Assembly: GCF_050587365.1 (NCBI RefSeq)
Contig: NZ_JBOBFV010000004.1
Location: 186,001-250,000 of the forward strand
Source of the DNA: Plantibacter auratus
GTDB taxonomy: Bacteria; Actinomycetota; Actinomycetes; Actinomycetales; Microbacteriaceae
Direction of reading: 5' to 3'
DNA: 64,000 nt
Shown: in pieces, positions 8,718-17,143 of the stretch
Numbering within the stretch: the stretch's first letter is position 1
Layout: every line of letters starts with the position of its first letter
Notes under the pieces: generated by a model
Database searches by the model: none
Told to the model about the DNA's origin: nothing
The model's input: the letters and a program-made list of their open reading frames with translations, nothing else
Made by a program: the position numbers and the translations under genes

Positions 8718-9608
8718 ATGAGCCTCCCCGTCACGGATACGCGCGTCACCTATCCCTCCGGAGCCCTCGTCTCGACGGGCACGGTGCTGCACGTCGAACC
8801 CGTCGGCGACCACCTCGCCGTCGTGCTCGACGAGACGGCCTGCCACCCGGTCGACGCCGCGTGGCCCGACCAGCCCGCCGACACGGCGACCATCACCTTC
8901 GGTGCGGGCACGAGTGCCGTGGAGGTCGCCGTGACCGACTGCGTCGTCGCCGCGACCGACGGCACTCAGTTGTACCTCGGCGCCGACATCCCCGTGAAGA
9001 AGGGCACCGAGGGGTGGGCCTTCCTCGTCGCCCATCTGGTCTCCGCCGAGGCGACCCCGAGCGCCGTCGAGGGCGAGACGGCCCGCGTCGAGGTGGACGC
9101 GTCCACCCGACACGCGCTCTCCGCCGGACACACCGGTTGCCACCTCGCATCACTCGCCCTGAACGCCGCGCTCGCCGACGCCTGGCGCAAGGAGGTCGTC
9201 CCCGACGCCCTCGGGGCTCCGGATTTCGACGCGCTCGCCTGCGAGTCGTCGCGGATCGCTCCGAACGCGTCGACCGACCGTTACCGCATCGGCAAGTCGC
9301 TTCGACGGAAGGGGTTCGACCCGGCCGCCCTCGACGACCTCGACGCGCTCGGGTCACGCATCCGGAACACCCTCGACGGTTGGTTGGACAGCGGCGCCGC
9401 CGTCCGGATCGATCGCGAGGGTGAGCTGCTCACCGATCGGCGCAGCTGGCACTGCGAGCTGCCGGGCGGCCCCGCGGTCATCGCCTGCGGCGGCACCCAC
9501 GCGGCGTCGTTGGGCGAGTTCTCGAACATCGCCGTCTGGCTGGAACGTGAAGACGTCGACGGCGCCGTGGTGCTGTCGATGGTCAGCACGGTCGTCCCGG
9601 CCGGCTGA
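8718..9608 (+). CDS. AlaX-like alanyl-tRNA editing protein
   Basis: 296 aa, resembling the AlaRS editing domain as a free-standing protein. An N-terminal beta-rich part (about 1-95) is followed by the zinc/editing signature AGHTGCHLASLALN (HxxxH) near residue 140. CGGTHAASLGEF near residue 258 corresponds to the conserved CxGTH of the SAD domain. Together these supply the usual metal ligands. Expected role: hydrolysis of Ser- or Gly-tRNA(Ala) in trans. No Shine-Dalgarno is seen; TAGCGT ends 6 nt before ATG, suggesting a leaderless mRNA. Confidence 0.75.
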   Translation: MSLPVTDTRVTYPSGALVSTGTVLHVEPVGDHLAVVLDETACHPVDAAWPDQPADTATITFGAGTSAVEVAVTDCVVAATDGTQLYLGADIPVKKGTEGWAFLVAHLVSAEATPSAVEGETARVEVDASTRHALSAGHTGCHLASLALNAALADAWRKEVVPDALGAPDFDALACESSRIAPNASTDRYRIGKSLRRKGFDPAALDDLDALGSRIRNTLDGWLDSGAAVRIDREGELLTDRRSWHCELPGGPAVIACGGTHAASLGEFSNIAVWLEREDVDGAVVLSMVSTVVPAG

Positions 9609-9634
9609 CCGGCGCCTCGGCGGTTGACCGGCGA

Positions 9635-10147
9635 CTAGGCGGCGATGCCGGTGGAGGCCGCGCTGCCGACGCCGGCGAGCAGGCCACCCATGACGAACAC
9701 CCAGAGCACCACGAGCGCCGCCCAGCCGAGCAGGAACAGCCCGTTGAGCACGACGCCCGTGATGGCCATCGCGCGACCGGCGGGCTCGCGGCGGAGCCCC
9801 ATGAGGCCGAGGACGAATCCGACGACCGGGAGCACGAAGGTGAACCCGAAGAACAGCGACACCAGGCCGATGACCATGCTGGAGATGCTGAGCCCCTTCG
9901 GCGGCGACGCCGGGTACGGGTACGGCGCGGGGTACACGGGCGCATACGGCTGCGCGTACGGCTGCATGCCGTACTGCGGCGGGTAGGGCTGCTGCTGCGG
10001 GTAGGGCGCCTGCTGGGCGTACGGCTGCACCCCGTACTGCTGCGGCTGGAGCTGCTGTTGCGGGTACGGCTGCGGCGGAACCGAATGCTGCGAGTACGCC
10101 TGCTGCGGCGCAGAGGGCTGCGGCTTGGATCCGTCCGGTGTGCTCAT
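9635..10147 (-). CDS. DUF4190-domain membrane protein with Gln/Pro/Tyr-rich N-terminus
   Basis: 170 aa. Residues 1-85 are low-complexity and rich in Q, P and Y (repeated PYPQQQ/QPYAQ-like units). Residues 86-165 contain two to three membrane helices with the DUF4190 pattern (SISSMVIGLVSLF, GLRREPAGRAMAITGVVLNG). The Q/P/Y tail is probably a flexible cytosolic segment, as in many actinobacterial small membrane proteins of unknown function. TAGGCT ends 7 nt before the ATG, so the transcript may be leaderless. Confidence 0.8.
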   Translation of the reverse strand: MSTPDGSKPQPSAPQQAYSQHSVPPQPYPQQQLQPQQYGVQPYAQQAPYPQQQPYPPQYGMQPYAQPYAPVYPAPYPYPASPPKGLSISSMVIGLVSLFFGFTFVLPVVGFVLGLMGLRREPAGRAMAITGVVLNGLFLLGWAALVVLWVFVMGGLLAGVGSAASTGIAA

Positions 10148-10327
10148 GCCCGTCAGCCTACCGACCAGCCCGCGCTCGATGCCCGACCCCTCGCCCCGAC
10201 GGCAGCCTCCAGCTCTCTGGGAGCTCACGCTCAAGGGCGGTGAGGGGCCCGGAAAGCGACTACCGTATTCGTGCGGTCCTCGCAGTGAACCCGGAACACG
10301 GACCGCGCCACACCCAGAAGGAGCACC

Positions 10328-12565
10328 GTGCAGAACGACGCGATCGCCGAGGAACAGGACCATCTCGATCGGCTGCACGACGTGATCCGGTCGCAGTCGG
10401 ACCTCGAGGAACGACGCTCCGAACTCGCCCTCCGCGCCTTCGACGGCGACGACGACTCGAGCTTCTCGGAACGCGACGCCCTGGTCGCCCACCACCGCCA
10501 GCGGATGGTCGAGCTGCGTTCGTCCAGCTACGGACTCCTCTTCGGCCTCCTCGAACGCGAGACCGACGAACGGCACCACATCGGGCGCATCGGCCTGCGC
10601 GACCCGGAGAGCGGCGACCAGCTCCTGTTGGACTGGCGCGCACCGGCCTCGCGCCCGTTCTACACGGCGACGCCACTCCGACCCGAAGGCCTCCGCCTAC
10701 GCCGCCGCATCGGCACGGCCGGTCGCCGCGTCACGGAGGTGCACGACGAGGTCCTCGACTCGACCATGCTCAGCGACGACGAGCCGAGCGGCATCGGCGA
10801 GTCCGGTGCGCTGCTGGCGGCCCTCGGTCGCGCCCGGACCAAGCACATGGCGGACATCGTCGACACCATCCAGGCCGAGCAGGATGCGATCATCCGCGCG
10901 CCCCTCCCCGGCACGCTCCTCGTCCAGGGCGGTCCGGGCACCGGGAAGACCGCCGTCGCGCTGCACCGCGCCGCCTACCTCCTCTACGAGCACCGCGAGC
11001 GGCTCATGCGCAGTGTCGTGCTCATCGTCGGGCCGAACTCGACCTTCCTCGACTACATCAGCCGCGTGCTGCCGTCGCTCGGCGAGACCGCCGTCGTCCT
11101 CGTCACGCCCGCGACCCTCGTGCCCGGACTCGACGCACACGCGGAGGACTCGCTCGAGGCCGCCGAACTCAAGGGTCGACTGCGGATGGCCGACGTCGTC
11201 GCCCGGGCCGTCCGCGAGCGCCAGGTGCCGCTCGACGAGCCGGTCACGATCCGCATCGCCGGTGACGGCCCGCTCCGCGTCACGCCGGGCGTCCTGCGCC
11301 GGATCAAAGCCGGCATCGAGCGCTCGGGCACGCCGCACAACGAGGCGAAGCTGCGGTTCGACCGCGCCGTGCTGACGCACCTCATCGGGCTCGAGGCGAA
11401 GCGCGACGGCTTCGAGCCCCGCACGGGCGAGGACGCCGACGAGCGTCGACAGGAGCTGAGCGAGGAGCCCGAGGTCGAGGAGCTGCTCGACACGATGTGG
11501 CCGATCCTCGAGCCGGCCGAGATCATCGACCGCCTCTTCACCGATCCCGAGCTGCTGGCTCGCGTCGCGCCCGACCACACCGAGGAGGAGCGTCGCCTCC
11601 TGCTCCGCGAACCCGTCGCCGGAACGGACGGCGCAGGTGAGACCGACTGGGCGGCCCGGCTCACGCCCGGCGACATCGCCCTCGTCGACGAGGCCGCCGA
11701 GCTCATCGGCGAGGACCAGCGTCCCGAGCTGGAACGCCAGCGCCGCGCCGCCTACGAGCGCCGGCACGACGTCGAGTACGCGCGCAGTGTGCTCGAGATG
11801 ATCGGTGACATCAGCATCGACGACGAGGCCCAGGACGACGACTACCTCCGTTCCGCCCAGGACCTCGCCGACCGCCAGACCGTGGAGGACGACCGCAGCC
11901 CCGCGGAACGCGCCGCGAGCGACCGCACCTGGGTCTACGGGCACGTCATCATCGACGAGGCGCAGGAGCTCACCCCCATGCTGCTGCGGGCCGTCCTGCG
12001 ACGCGGTCCCAACCGCTCGATGACGCTCGTCGGCGACATCAACCAGCAGAGCACCTCCGCCACCCGCTCCAGCTGGCAGGAGCTGCTCGGCCCCCAGCTC
12101 CCGCGCTGGACCGAGGAGCTGCTCACCGTCAACTACCGGACGCCCGAGCAGATCATGGCGCTCGCCGATCCCGTCCGGCTCGAACTCGACCCGGACTCCC
12201 CGGCGCCCGTGTCGATCCGACGCGGCGAGGAGGAGCCCGTGCAGCTCACGGTCGAACCCGCCGCGCTGGCCCCGACGGCGGTCCGCGCCGCCGTCGACGC
12301 GATCACCGCACACGCCGGTATCGCGGGCGTCATCGCACCCCGCGCGCTCCTGGCGGAGATCGACACCCTCCTCGCCGACGCCGGAGCCGATCGCGCGCGG
12401 GTGTGGACCGGCACCGCGCGTGAGAGCAAGGGCCTCGAGTTCGACAGCGTCGTCCTCGTGCAGCCCGACGCGCTGGGCGGGACGGGCCACGCGGCCCTGT
12501 CACTCCGGTACGTCGCGCTCACCCGTGCCACCCAACGGCTCACGGTCGTCGACTCGTCGAGCTGA
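10328..12565 (+). CDS. helD: HelD-like superfamily 1 helicase/ATPase (RNA polymerase recycling factor)
   Basis: 745 aa. The first 70 residues are a charged coiled-coil-like N-terminus (EEQDHLDRLHDVI), typical of HelD, which inserts such a coil into RNA polymerase. Walker A QGGPGTGKTAVALHRA lies near residue 200 and Walker B VIIDEAQELTPMLLRAVL near 540. Later SF1 motifs are LVGDINQQS, NYRTPEQI, ESKGLEFDSVVLV and YVALTRATQRLTVV. GTG at 10328 is preceded by AGAAGGAG. HelD proteins free stalled or post-termination RNA polymerase, and some confer rifamycin tolerance. An ordinary UvrD/Rep helicase is less likely because of the N-terminus and the interrupted 1A-1B region. Confidence 0.88.
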   Translation: MQNDAIAEEQDHLDRLHDVIRSQSDLEERRSELALRAFDGDDDSSFSERDALVAHHRQRMVELRSSSYGLLFGLLERETDERHHIGRIGLRDPESGDQLLLDWRAPASRPFYTATPLRPEGLRLRRRIGTAGRRVTEVHDEVLDSTMLSDDEPSGIGESGALLAALGRARTKHMADIVDTIQAEQDAIIRAPLPGTLLVQGGPGTGKTAVALHRAAYLLYEHRERLMRSVVLIVGPNSTFLDYISRVLPSLGETAVVLVTPATLVPGLDAHAEDSLEAAELKGRLRMADVVARAVRERQVPLDEPVTIRIAGDGPLRVTPGVLRRIKAGIERSGTPHNEAKLRFDRAVLTHLIGLEAKRDGFEPRTGEDADERRQELSEEPEVEELLDTMWPILEPAEIIDRLFTDPELLARVAPDHTEEERRLLLREPVAGTDGAGETDWAARLTPGDIALVDEAAELIGEDQRPELERQRRAAYERRHDVEYARSVLEMIGDISIDDEAQDDDYLRSAQDLADRQTVEDDRSPAERAASDRTWVYGHVIIDEAQELTPMLLRAVLRRGPNRSMTLVGDINQQSTSATRSSWQELLGPQLPRWTEELLTVNYRTPEQIMALADPVRLELDPDSPAPVSIRRGEEEPVQLTVEPAALAPTAVRAAVDAITAHAGIAGVIAPRALLAEIDTLLADAGADRARVWTGTARESKGLEFDSVVLVQPDALGGTGHAALSLRYVALTRATQRLTVVDSSS

Positions 12566-12667
12566 TCGTGGGCAACCGGCGACGCACCGTCGTCCGGACC
12601 CCTCCAGAGCACCGGGCGACGGGAAGGACCGTAGGCTTGGGCTCTGCCAACAGAATGTGAGGCTGGG

Positions 12668-13378
12668 ATGAAGGTCATCAGCTACAACCTCCGCAAGAAC
12701 AAGGCCAGCGGCGAGCTCGTCGCACTCACCGAAGAGTTCGGCCCGGACGTCCTCGCGTTGCAGGAGGCCGACACCCTGCAGCTGCCCGCCGAGCTCGGCG
12801 GCCTGCACCTCGCCGACAGCACCCACCGCAACCGGCTCGGCCTCGCGATCTACTACCGCCGCGACCGGTTCACCGCCGAGTCGACGCAGACGTTCGCGCT
12901 GAAGAAGTCGCTGCACGACATGGTGCTCGCGCCGGCGCACGAGCGCCTCATCGGCACCCGCCTCACCGACGTCGAGGCCGGGCGCGAACTCATCGTCGCC
13001 TCGTTCCACGCGGCCCCGCTCACCGCGCTCAACTCACTGCGTCGGCACCAGATCAAGGCCGCGCACGAGCAGCTGCACGCGATGGGCGACGTCCCGACGC
13101 TCATGGTCGGCGACTACAACTACCCGCTCTTCCAGAAGGGTCTCGGCACCAAGATGCAGGAGAGCGGCTACGACCTGAGCCTCAGTGACCGCAGCACCTA
13201 CACCCGCTACAAGATGTTCCGTGGGCACTTCGACTTCGCGACGTCCGTGGGTCTCAAGATCGACCGGGTGCAGACGCTCCGCCGCGGCATCTCGGACCAC
13301 CTGCCGATCCTCGTGGACGCGAGCTACGGCTTCGCCGTGCCCGAGGACGACGACGCGCCGGAGTCCGCCGCCCGCTGA
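12668..13378 (+). CDS. Endonuclease/exonuclease/phosphatase (EEP) family protein
   Basis: 236 aa with the metal-dependent EEP fold signatures in order: ISYNLRKN (Asn), ALQEAD (catalytic Glu), the central ASFHAAPLTALNSLRR, GDYNYP (Asp/Asn) and the C-terminal ISDHLPI (Asp-His). There is no signal peptide, so it is probably cytosolic. The substrate (DNA, phospholipid headgroup or other phosphodiester) cannot be told. The acidic C-terminal tail after SDH is unusual but short. Convergent with the RNase H gene across an inverted-repeat element. Confidence 0.82.
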   Translation: MKVISYNLRKNKASGELVALTEEFGPDVLALQEADTLQLPAELGGLHLADSTHRNRLGLAIYYRRDRFTAESTQTFALKKSLHDMVLAPAHERLIGTRLTDVEAGRELIVASFHAAPLTALNSLRRHQIKAAHEQLHAMGDVPTLMVGDYNYPLFQKGLGTKMQESGYDLSLSDRSTYTRYKMFRGHFDFATSVGLKIDRVQTLRRGISDHLPILVDASYGFAVPEDDDAPESAAR

Positions 13379-13411
13379 CCCGGTCGCCTGCCCCTGTGCG
13401 CGCCCCGTCCG

Positions 13412-13498
13412 GTTCGCAATTCAGGATGCGCTCGGCGCGGCGACCTCCTGCCGCGGCGTGCCACGCGGGAAACGCCGCGCTCGTCCTGAGTTGTGAAC
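13412..13498. repeat. Inverted-repeat element, family C (AACTCAGGA type)
   Basis: Arms GTTCGCAATTCAGGA (13412-13426) and TCCTGAGTTGTGAAC (13484-13498) match at 13 of 15 positions as inverted repeats around a 57-bp GC-rich interior. Located between convergent gene ends. Related arms occur at 34255. Confidence 0.6.
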
Positions 13499-13510
13499 TC
13501 GGAAGCGACG

Positions 13511-14254
13511 TCAAATGAGGCCGCGGAGGAACTCCTGGACGCTCGTGCCGGCCTCGCGGGCGCGACGGACCAGGCGCTCGTGCTCGTCGGACGTGAGGTC
13601 GAGGGTGAGCTGGTGCCACGTCAGTTCGACGTCGAGCGAGAACAGCGCGCCGTCGTCCTCCGCGTCGAACACGGGGGCGGTGCGTTCCTCCTCGACCTCG
13701 AGGTCGACGAACAGCTCCGGCTCGGTCGTCTCGGGAGCGTCTTCAGCATCGGCATCAGCCTCGGTGGTCGACGGGGTCTCCGCAGCTCCGGCGCCGGTCC
13801 AACCGGGTCCCTCCGGCACCGGCGTCTTGCGCTGGAAGGCCTCAGCCGCCGTGCGGGCGCGGATGTCGGCGGCCTCGTTGAGTCGGTGACCGACGTGACC
13901 CTTCACCCACTCGAACCGGTAGCGCCGCCCGGCGATGGCGGCGTCGATCTCCTGCATGAGCTCGAGGTTCATGACGGGCTTGCCGTCGCCCTTCTTCCAG
14001 CCCTTCTTCTTCCAGCCCGGCATCCACTTCGTGATCGAGTCGATGACGTATTTGCTGTCGCAGAGGATGTGGAGGTCCTCGTCGAGGTGCTCGGTGGCGC
14101 GGAAGAGTTCGAGGACGGCGCGCAGCTCGCCCATGTTGTTCGTGCCGTGCGGCCATCCCCCGGCTGCCCAGCAATCGTCGTCGACATACCAGGCCCAGCC
14201 GGCGGGTCCGGGGTTGCCGAGGGCGGAGCCGTCTGCGGCAGCGGTGATCGTCAT
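13511..14254 (-). CDS. rnhA: Ribonuclease HI with C-terminal ribbon-helix-helix-like extension
   Basis: 247 aa. Residues 1-145 are a type I RNase H domain with the catalytic acidic set: ADGSALGNPGPAGWAW (first Asp), NNMGELRAV (Glu), CDSKYVIDSI (Asp), and GHRLNEAADIRAR (His/Asp). It cleaves RNA in RNA:DNA hybrids. The remaining 100 residues are an acidic Pro/Thr-rich linker and a final 35-residue segment, LTLDLTSDEHERLVRRAREA with TSVQEFLRGLI, that resembles an Arc/MetJ-type RHH domain. AAAGG before ATG at 14254 decides the start. Confidence 0.88.
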   Translation of the reverse strand: MTITAAADGSALGNPGPAGWAWYVDDDCWAAGGWPHGTNNMGELRAVLELFRATEHLDEDLHILCDSKYVIDSITKWMPGWKKKGWKKGDGKPVMNLELMQEIDAAIAGRRYRFEWVKGHVGHRLNEAADIRARTAAEAFQRKTPVPEGPGWTGAGAAETPSTTEADADAEDAPETTEPELFVDLEVEEERTAPVFDAEDDGALFSLDVELTWHQLTLDLTSDEHERLVRRAREAGTSVQEFLRGLI

Positions 14255-14346
14255 GAGCGCCTTTCGATGAGTGCCCTCCATCGTATCGACGCACCGCCGA
14301 CGCCCCGACGCCGGTCCCGTGGTGCCGGTGTCGGGCTGGCCCGGCG

Positions 14347-15315
14347 TCAGGCGGGCGCGAAGACGCTGAGCGTGACGGCGACCGTGACCGTCGTGTAGCC
14401 GGGCAGGTCGGCGATCGCCTGCTCGAAGACGTCGTCGTCGAGGTGGTGGGCGCTCGGCCCCATGCGGACCTCGTCGCGCACCTCTTCCGGCATCAACTCG
14501 ACGGCATAGTCGAGCGTGTCGCGGGAGCGGAGCTCGAACCCGTCGAGCTGCGCGTCGAGGCGGGCGTCCTTGCGCTCGGCGATTCCGATCATGCCGAGCC
14601 GGTCGCGCAGTTCGGCGAGGTGACCGGGTTGCGGTGTCACGACGGTGAGCAGGCCGTCCGGGCGGAGCACCCGACGCATCTCGGGACCGTTGCGTGGGCC
14701 GAAGATGCTCAACAGGTGGTCGACCGAGGCGGTCCGGAGCGGGAAGGGTGCCCAGGCGTCGGCCGTGGCGGCTGCCGCTCTTCCGTGCGCGCGGGCGGCG
14801 CGACGTGCAGCGAGCGGCGACAGGTCGAAGCCGAACCCGCGCCAAGCCGGCCGGGCGTCGAGGATCCGGCCCAGGTAGTAGCCGGTCCCGCCGGCGATGT
14901 CCACGACGAGTGGGGCGCTGTCGTCGTCGACCGAGCCGTCCGGGAGGAAGCGCGCGAGCGGCAGGGTCGTGGCGACGTGGTCCGCGATCGGCTCGTAGTG
15001 CTCGGCCTCGAGGAACGCTGCGCGGGCCGCGACCATCTCCTGCGTGTCGCCGGTCTTCGGCGTCCGACCGCCGACGACGAGCGAGGCGTACCCCTGCCGG
15101 GCGATGTCGAAGCTGTGACCGGCGGGGCAGCGGAGCACGCGGTCGCCGAGCTCGAGGGTCGCGGTGCAGATCGTGCACGCGAGATCGGGGGCGACGAGGC
15201 TCAGCCGATCGTGCTGCGGGACGTCACCGAGGATCGGCATGCCTTCGAAACGCTCCGCTTCCAGCTGCTGTGTCCGTCGCCGCCGCGATGCTTCCGGTTG
15301 TCGCACTTCACCCAC
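14347..15315 (-). CDS. RlmA-like 23S rRNA (guanine-N1) methyltransferase family protein
   Basis: 322 aa from GTG at 15315. An N-terminal zinc-binding segment CTICTATLELGDRVLRCPAGH is followed by FDIARQGYASLV, a hallmark of RrmA/RlmA proteins that contact the rRNA hairpin. The SAM-binding Rossmann motif is VVDIAGGTGYYLGRIL; a later motif is FGPRN. Family role: m1G745/748 methylation of 23S rRNA, and in some actinobacteria macrolide self-resistance (TlrB type). The start is uncertain: TAGACT ends 6 nt before GTG 15315 (leaderless), while ATG at 15240 has only an adjacent GAAGG. The Arg-rich first 25 residues may therefore be untranslated. Confidence 0.8.
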   Translation of the reverse strand: MGEVRQPEASRRRRTQQLEAERFEGMPILGDVPQHDRLSLVAPDLACTICTATLELGDRVLRCPAGHSFDIARQGYASLVVGGRTPKTGDTQEMVAARAAFLEAEHYEPIADHVATTLPLARFLPDGSVDDDSAPLVVDIAGGTGYYLGRILDARPAWRGFGFDLSPLAARRAARAHGRAAAATADAWAPFPLRTASVDHLLSIFGPRNGPEMRRVLRPDGLLTVVTPQPGHLAELRDRLGMIGIAERKDARLDAQLDGFELRSRDTLDYAVELMPEEVRDEVRMGPSAHHLDDDVFEQAIADLPGYTTVTVAVTLSVFAPA

Positions 15316-15420
15316 ACGGTGAGTCTAGGCGCGTGCCGCATGGTGCGTGCGCCGGAACGTTCGAGCAGCGATCCGTCGCGGCGGGCTTCGGCACCGCGGT
15401 GACTCGATCGGCTCGGTGAC

Positions 15421-16326
15421 TCAGTCCTCGAGCGCGCTCCGCAGACGCTCGACGTCCTCGTGTGCTGCGTCGCTCGCACGCTGCGCCCGGTCAGCCTCCC
15501 GCTGGCGTCGGGCCCACTCGCGATCGGCGTCGGCGATGTCCGCGTCGAGCTCCTCGAGCCGCCGTGCGAGGTCCTCGCGGTCACGCTGCAGTCCCGATCG
15601 CCGGACCGCCGACTCGTCCAGGAAGGCGGTCGCCTCCTCACTCGCGCTGGACGCTGCCTCCTCGTCGCGCTCGGCCGCCTCCAGCCGGGTCCGAAGGCGT
15701 CGGCGTCGGTCGTCGTCGTCGTCGTCGGAACGGTCGCCGTCTCCGTCGCCCCACGTCCCGAGGGAGCCGTCGGCGGTGGAGCGCCCACCGGGGGATCCTG
15801 GACCGCCGACCACACCACCCCACTCCGCTCCGCTCGAGGTCGGGGCGTCGGTCAGCCGCCCGGACGACACCTGCGCGGCGAGATCGGCGTCGGCACTCGC
15901 CGCCTGCAGACTCTGGCGGACGGTCTCGATCACCGCTCCGGAGAGGGACACCCCCTCCGCTGCTGCGGCCTCGACGGTGGCGGTGACGAGCGTCGCGATC
16001 AGCGAGCGACGTTCGGTGCCGAGCGTGCGGAGCGCAGTGGCGTCGCCGGAGCGTTGAGCGTCGCCGAGCGCGGAGCCGAGTTGTTCCAGTTCGCTGAGCA
16101 GGTCCGGGCGGTGCGCCGTCAACACGTTGAGCGCCCAGGCGGCGACCGACGGTTTGCGGAGCGCGAGGATCGCCGTCGCCAGGTCGTCGTCTCCGTCGTC
16201 GCGCGCTGCGACGGCCAGGCGTTTGCGCTCCGCCACGAAGCCGCTGAGGGGGACGCGCAGTAACTCGACGGCTGCGGACGCGAGGCCAGTCGGGGCCGGC
16301 GTTCCGGTGTCGCGGTCATCGGGCAC
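15421..16326 (-). CDS. Hypothetical protein with C-terminal coiled coil
   Basis: 301 aa. Residues 20-150 are helical and Ala/Leu-rich (PSVAAWALNVLTAHRPDLLSEL). A Gly/Asp-rich linker with a six-residue Asp run follows, and then about 90 residues of charged heptad-like coiled coil (RRRLRTRLEAAERDEEA onward). No signal peptide or membrane segment. GAGGGAG lies 7 nt before GTG at 16326, which is preferred over the two upstream ATGs. I do not recognise a named family, though N-terminal PSVAAW-type segments recur in actinobacterial hypotheticals. Confidence 0.7.
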   Translation of the reverse strand: MPDDRDTGTPAPTGLASAAVELLRVPLSGFVAERKRLAVAARDDGDDDLATAILALRKPSVAAWALNVLTAHRPDLLSELEQLGSALGDAQRSGDATALRTLGTERRSLIATLVTATVEAAAAEGVSLSGAVIETVRQSLQAASADADLAAQVSSGRLTDAPTSSGAEWGGVVGGPGSPGGRSTADGSLGTWGDGDGDRSDDDDDDRRRRLRTRLEAAERDEEAASSASEEATAFLDESAVRRSGLQRDREDLARRLEELDADIADADREWARRQREADRAQRASDAAHEDVERLRSALED

Positions 16327-16428
16327 GGTGCCGCTCCCTCGCATCATTTCACGTCAGGCTAGCGCCCTCTTGCGCCAGAACGGAGTCCGACTGTCGCCTT
16401 TTCGGGGGTCGATACCGACAATGTGGAC

Positions 16429-16677
16429 ATGGATGCCAGACCTTACCCCGCCACAGCGGAGCCGCCAGAAACAGCGGCCTGCACCGACTTGAAGACCCTC
16501 CTCAGGACCGTGGACTTCCCGATCTCACGCCGCGAACTGCAGTCGATCGCCGTCCGTTCCGGACTCGACCGCGGGACGCTCGCCGCGCTCAACACGCTCA
16601 CCGAAGAGCACTACGCCGGCTCGTTCAGCATCCTCCGCGAACTCCGCCACCACGGCGAGCTCCGTCGCTCCGCCTGA
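16429..16677 (+). CDS. Small DUF2795-like protein
   Basis: 82 aa. The C-terminal 60 residues (LKTLLRTVDFPISRRELQSI, then LTEEHYAGSFSILREL) resemble DUF2795, a small helical domain with the pattern FPas-kxeLv-xA-xxxg and a Y-x-s motif near the end. Function unknown. GACAAT sits 6 nt before ATG 16429 with no Shine-Dalgarno; GTG at 16423 in the same frame is an alternative start. Confidence 0.65.
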   Translation: MDARPYPATAEPPETAACTDLKTLLRTVDFPISRRELQSIAVRSGLDRGTLAALNTLTEEHYAGSFSILRELRHHGELRRSA

Positions 16678-16705
16678 CCACCCCGTCCGACACCTGGTGG
16701 ACTCC

Positions 16706-16811
16706 CCAGCGCGGTGCGCTGACGTGAGCGCGGGTCACAGCCCCGAGCGCGGGTCTCCGGAGGGGCGCGCTCACGCTTGCGGGGCGCGGTGACGTCAGCG
16801 CACCGCGCTGG
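16706..16811. repeat. Inverted-repeat element, family A (copy 1)
   Basis: Terminal arms CCAGCGCGGTGCGCTGACGT (16706-16725) and its exact reverse complement (16792-16811) form a perfect 20-bp inverted repeat, with a 66-bp interior. The interior holds GAGCGCGGGTCTCCGGAGGG, a GTGAGCGCG...CGCGCTCAC-like internal hairpin. Each arm is itself a small hairpin (CAGCGC-ggt-GCGCTG). It lies between the 3' ends of the DUF2795-like gene and tRNA-Ser. Confidence 0.8.
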
Positions 16812-16838
16812 CGATTCCGACAGACATCGTGCAACGCA

Positions 16839-16864
16839 GAAACCCCCGCCGAGGCGAGGGTTTC
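16839..16864 (-). terminator. Terminator of tRNA-Ser(GCU)
   Basis: GAAACCCCCGCC (16839-16850) and GGCGAGGGTTTC (16853-16864) pair with one mismatch over 12 bp around a 2-nt loop. It begins 17 bp downstream of the tRNA 3' end on the minus strand. Confidence 0.75.
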
Positions 16865-16880
16865 GAACTGAGATCCAGTG

Positions 16881-16969
16881 CGGAGACGGCGGGATTTGAA
16901 CCCGCGGTCCCCTTACGGGGACTCCACCTTAGCAGGGTGGTGCACTAGGCCGAACTATGCGACGTCTCC
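16881..16969 (-). tRNA. tRNA-Ser (anticodon GCU)
   Basis: On the minus strand the 7-bp acceptor GGAGACG/CGTCTCC closes the molecule, with discriminator G. The anticodon loop reads CTGCTAA, giving GCU for AGC/AGU codons. A long variable arm (GTCCCCGTAAGGGGAC) marks a class II tRNA, and the T-loop is GGGTTCAAATCCC. CCA is not encoded. 89 nt including the discriminator. Confidence 0.95.
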
Positions 16970-17032
16970 ATGTGCGCTCGCAAGCGGACGCACGACGACC
17001 AGCATAACCGGTGATGGGCGTGGTGACGAATC

Positions 17033-17105
17033 CCCGGGTCCGAACCCGGGTCCGAGACGCCCTTCGACACTTCGACAAGCTCAGTGCGGCGCAGCTCAGG
17101 GACCG
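17033..17105. repeat. Family D repeat with adjoining hairpin at the LCP gene 3' end
   Basis: CCCGGGT-ccga-ACCCGGG (17033-17050) is a small perfect hairpin. It is followed by a degenerate family D unit, CTTCGACAAGCTCAG, and then GCTCAGGGACCG (to 17105). The unit resembles the intact GGTCCCTGAGCCTGTCGAAG motif at 43466. It is intergenic, between the tRNA-Ser promoter side and the LCP stop codon. Confidence 0.5.
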
Positions 17106-17143
17106 AACCAGGTTGGGACCGGGCCGCTGACGGACCGGGACGC

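Noticed and set aside
8592..9143. N-terminal extension of the acidic protein to 308 residues
   Set aside because: The extension is antisense to the AlaX-like gene, and a good ribosome site marks ATG 8591.
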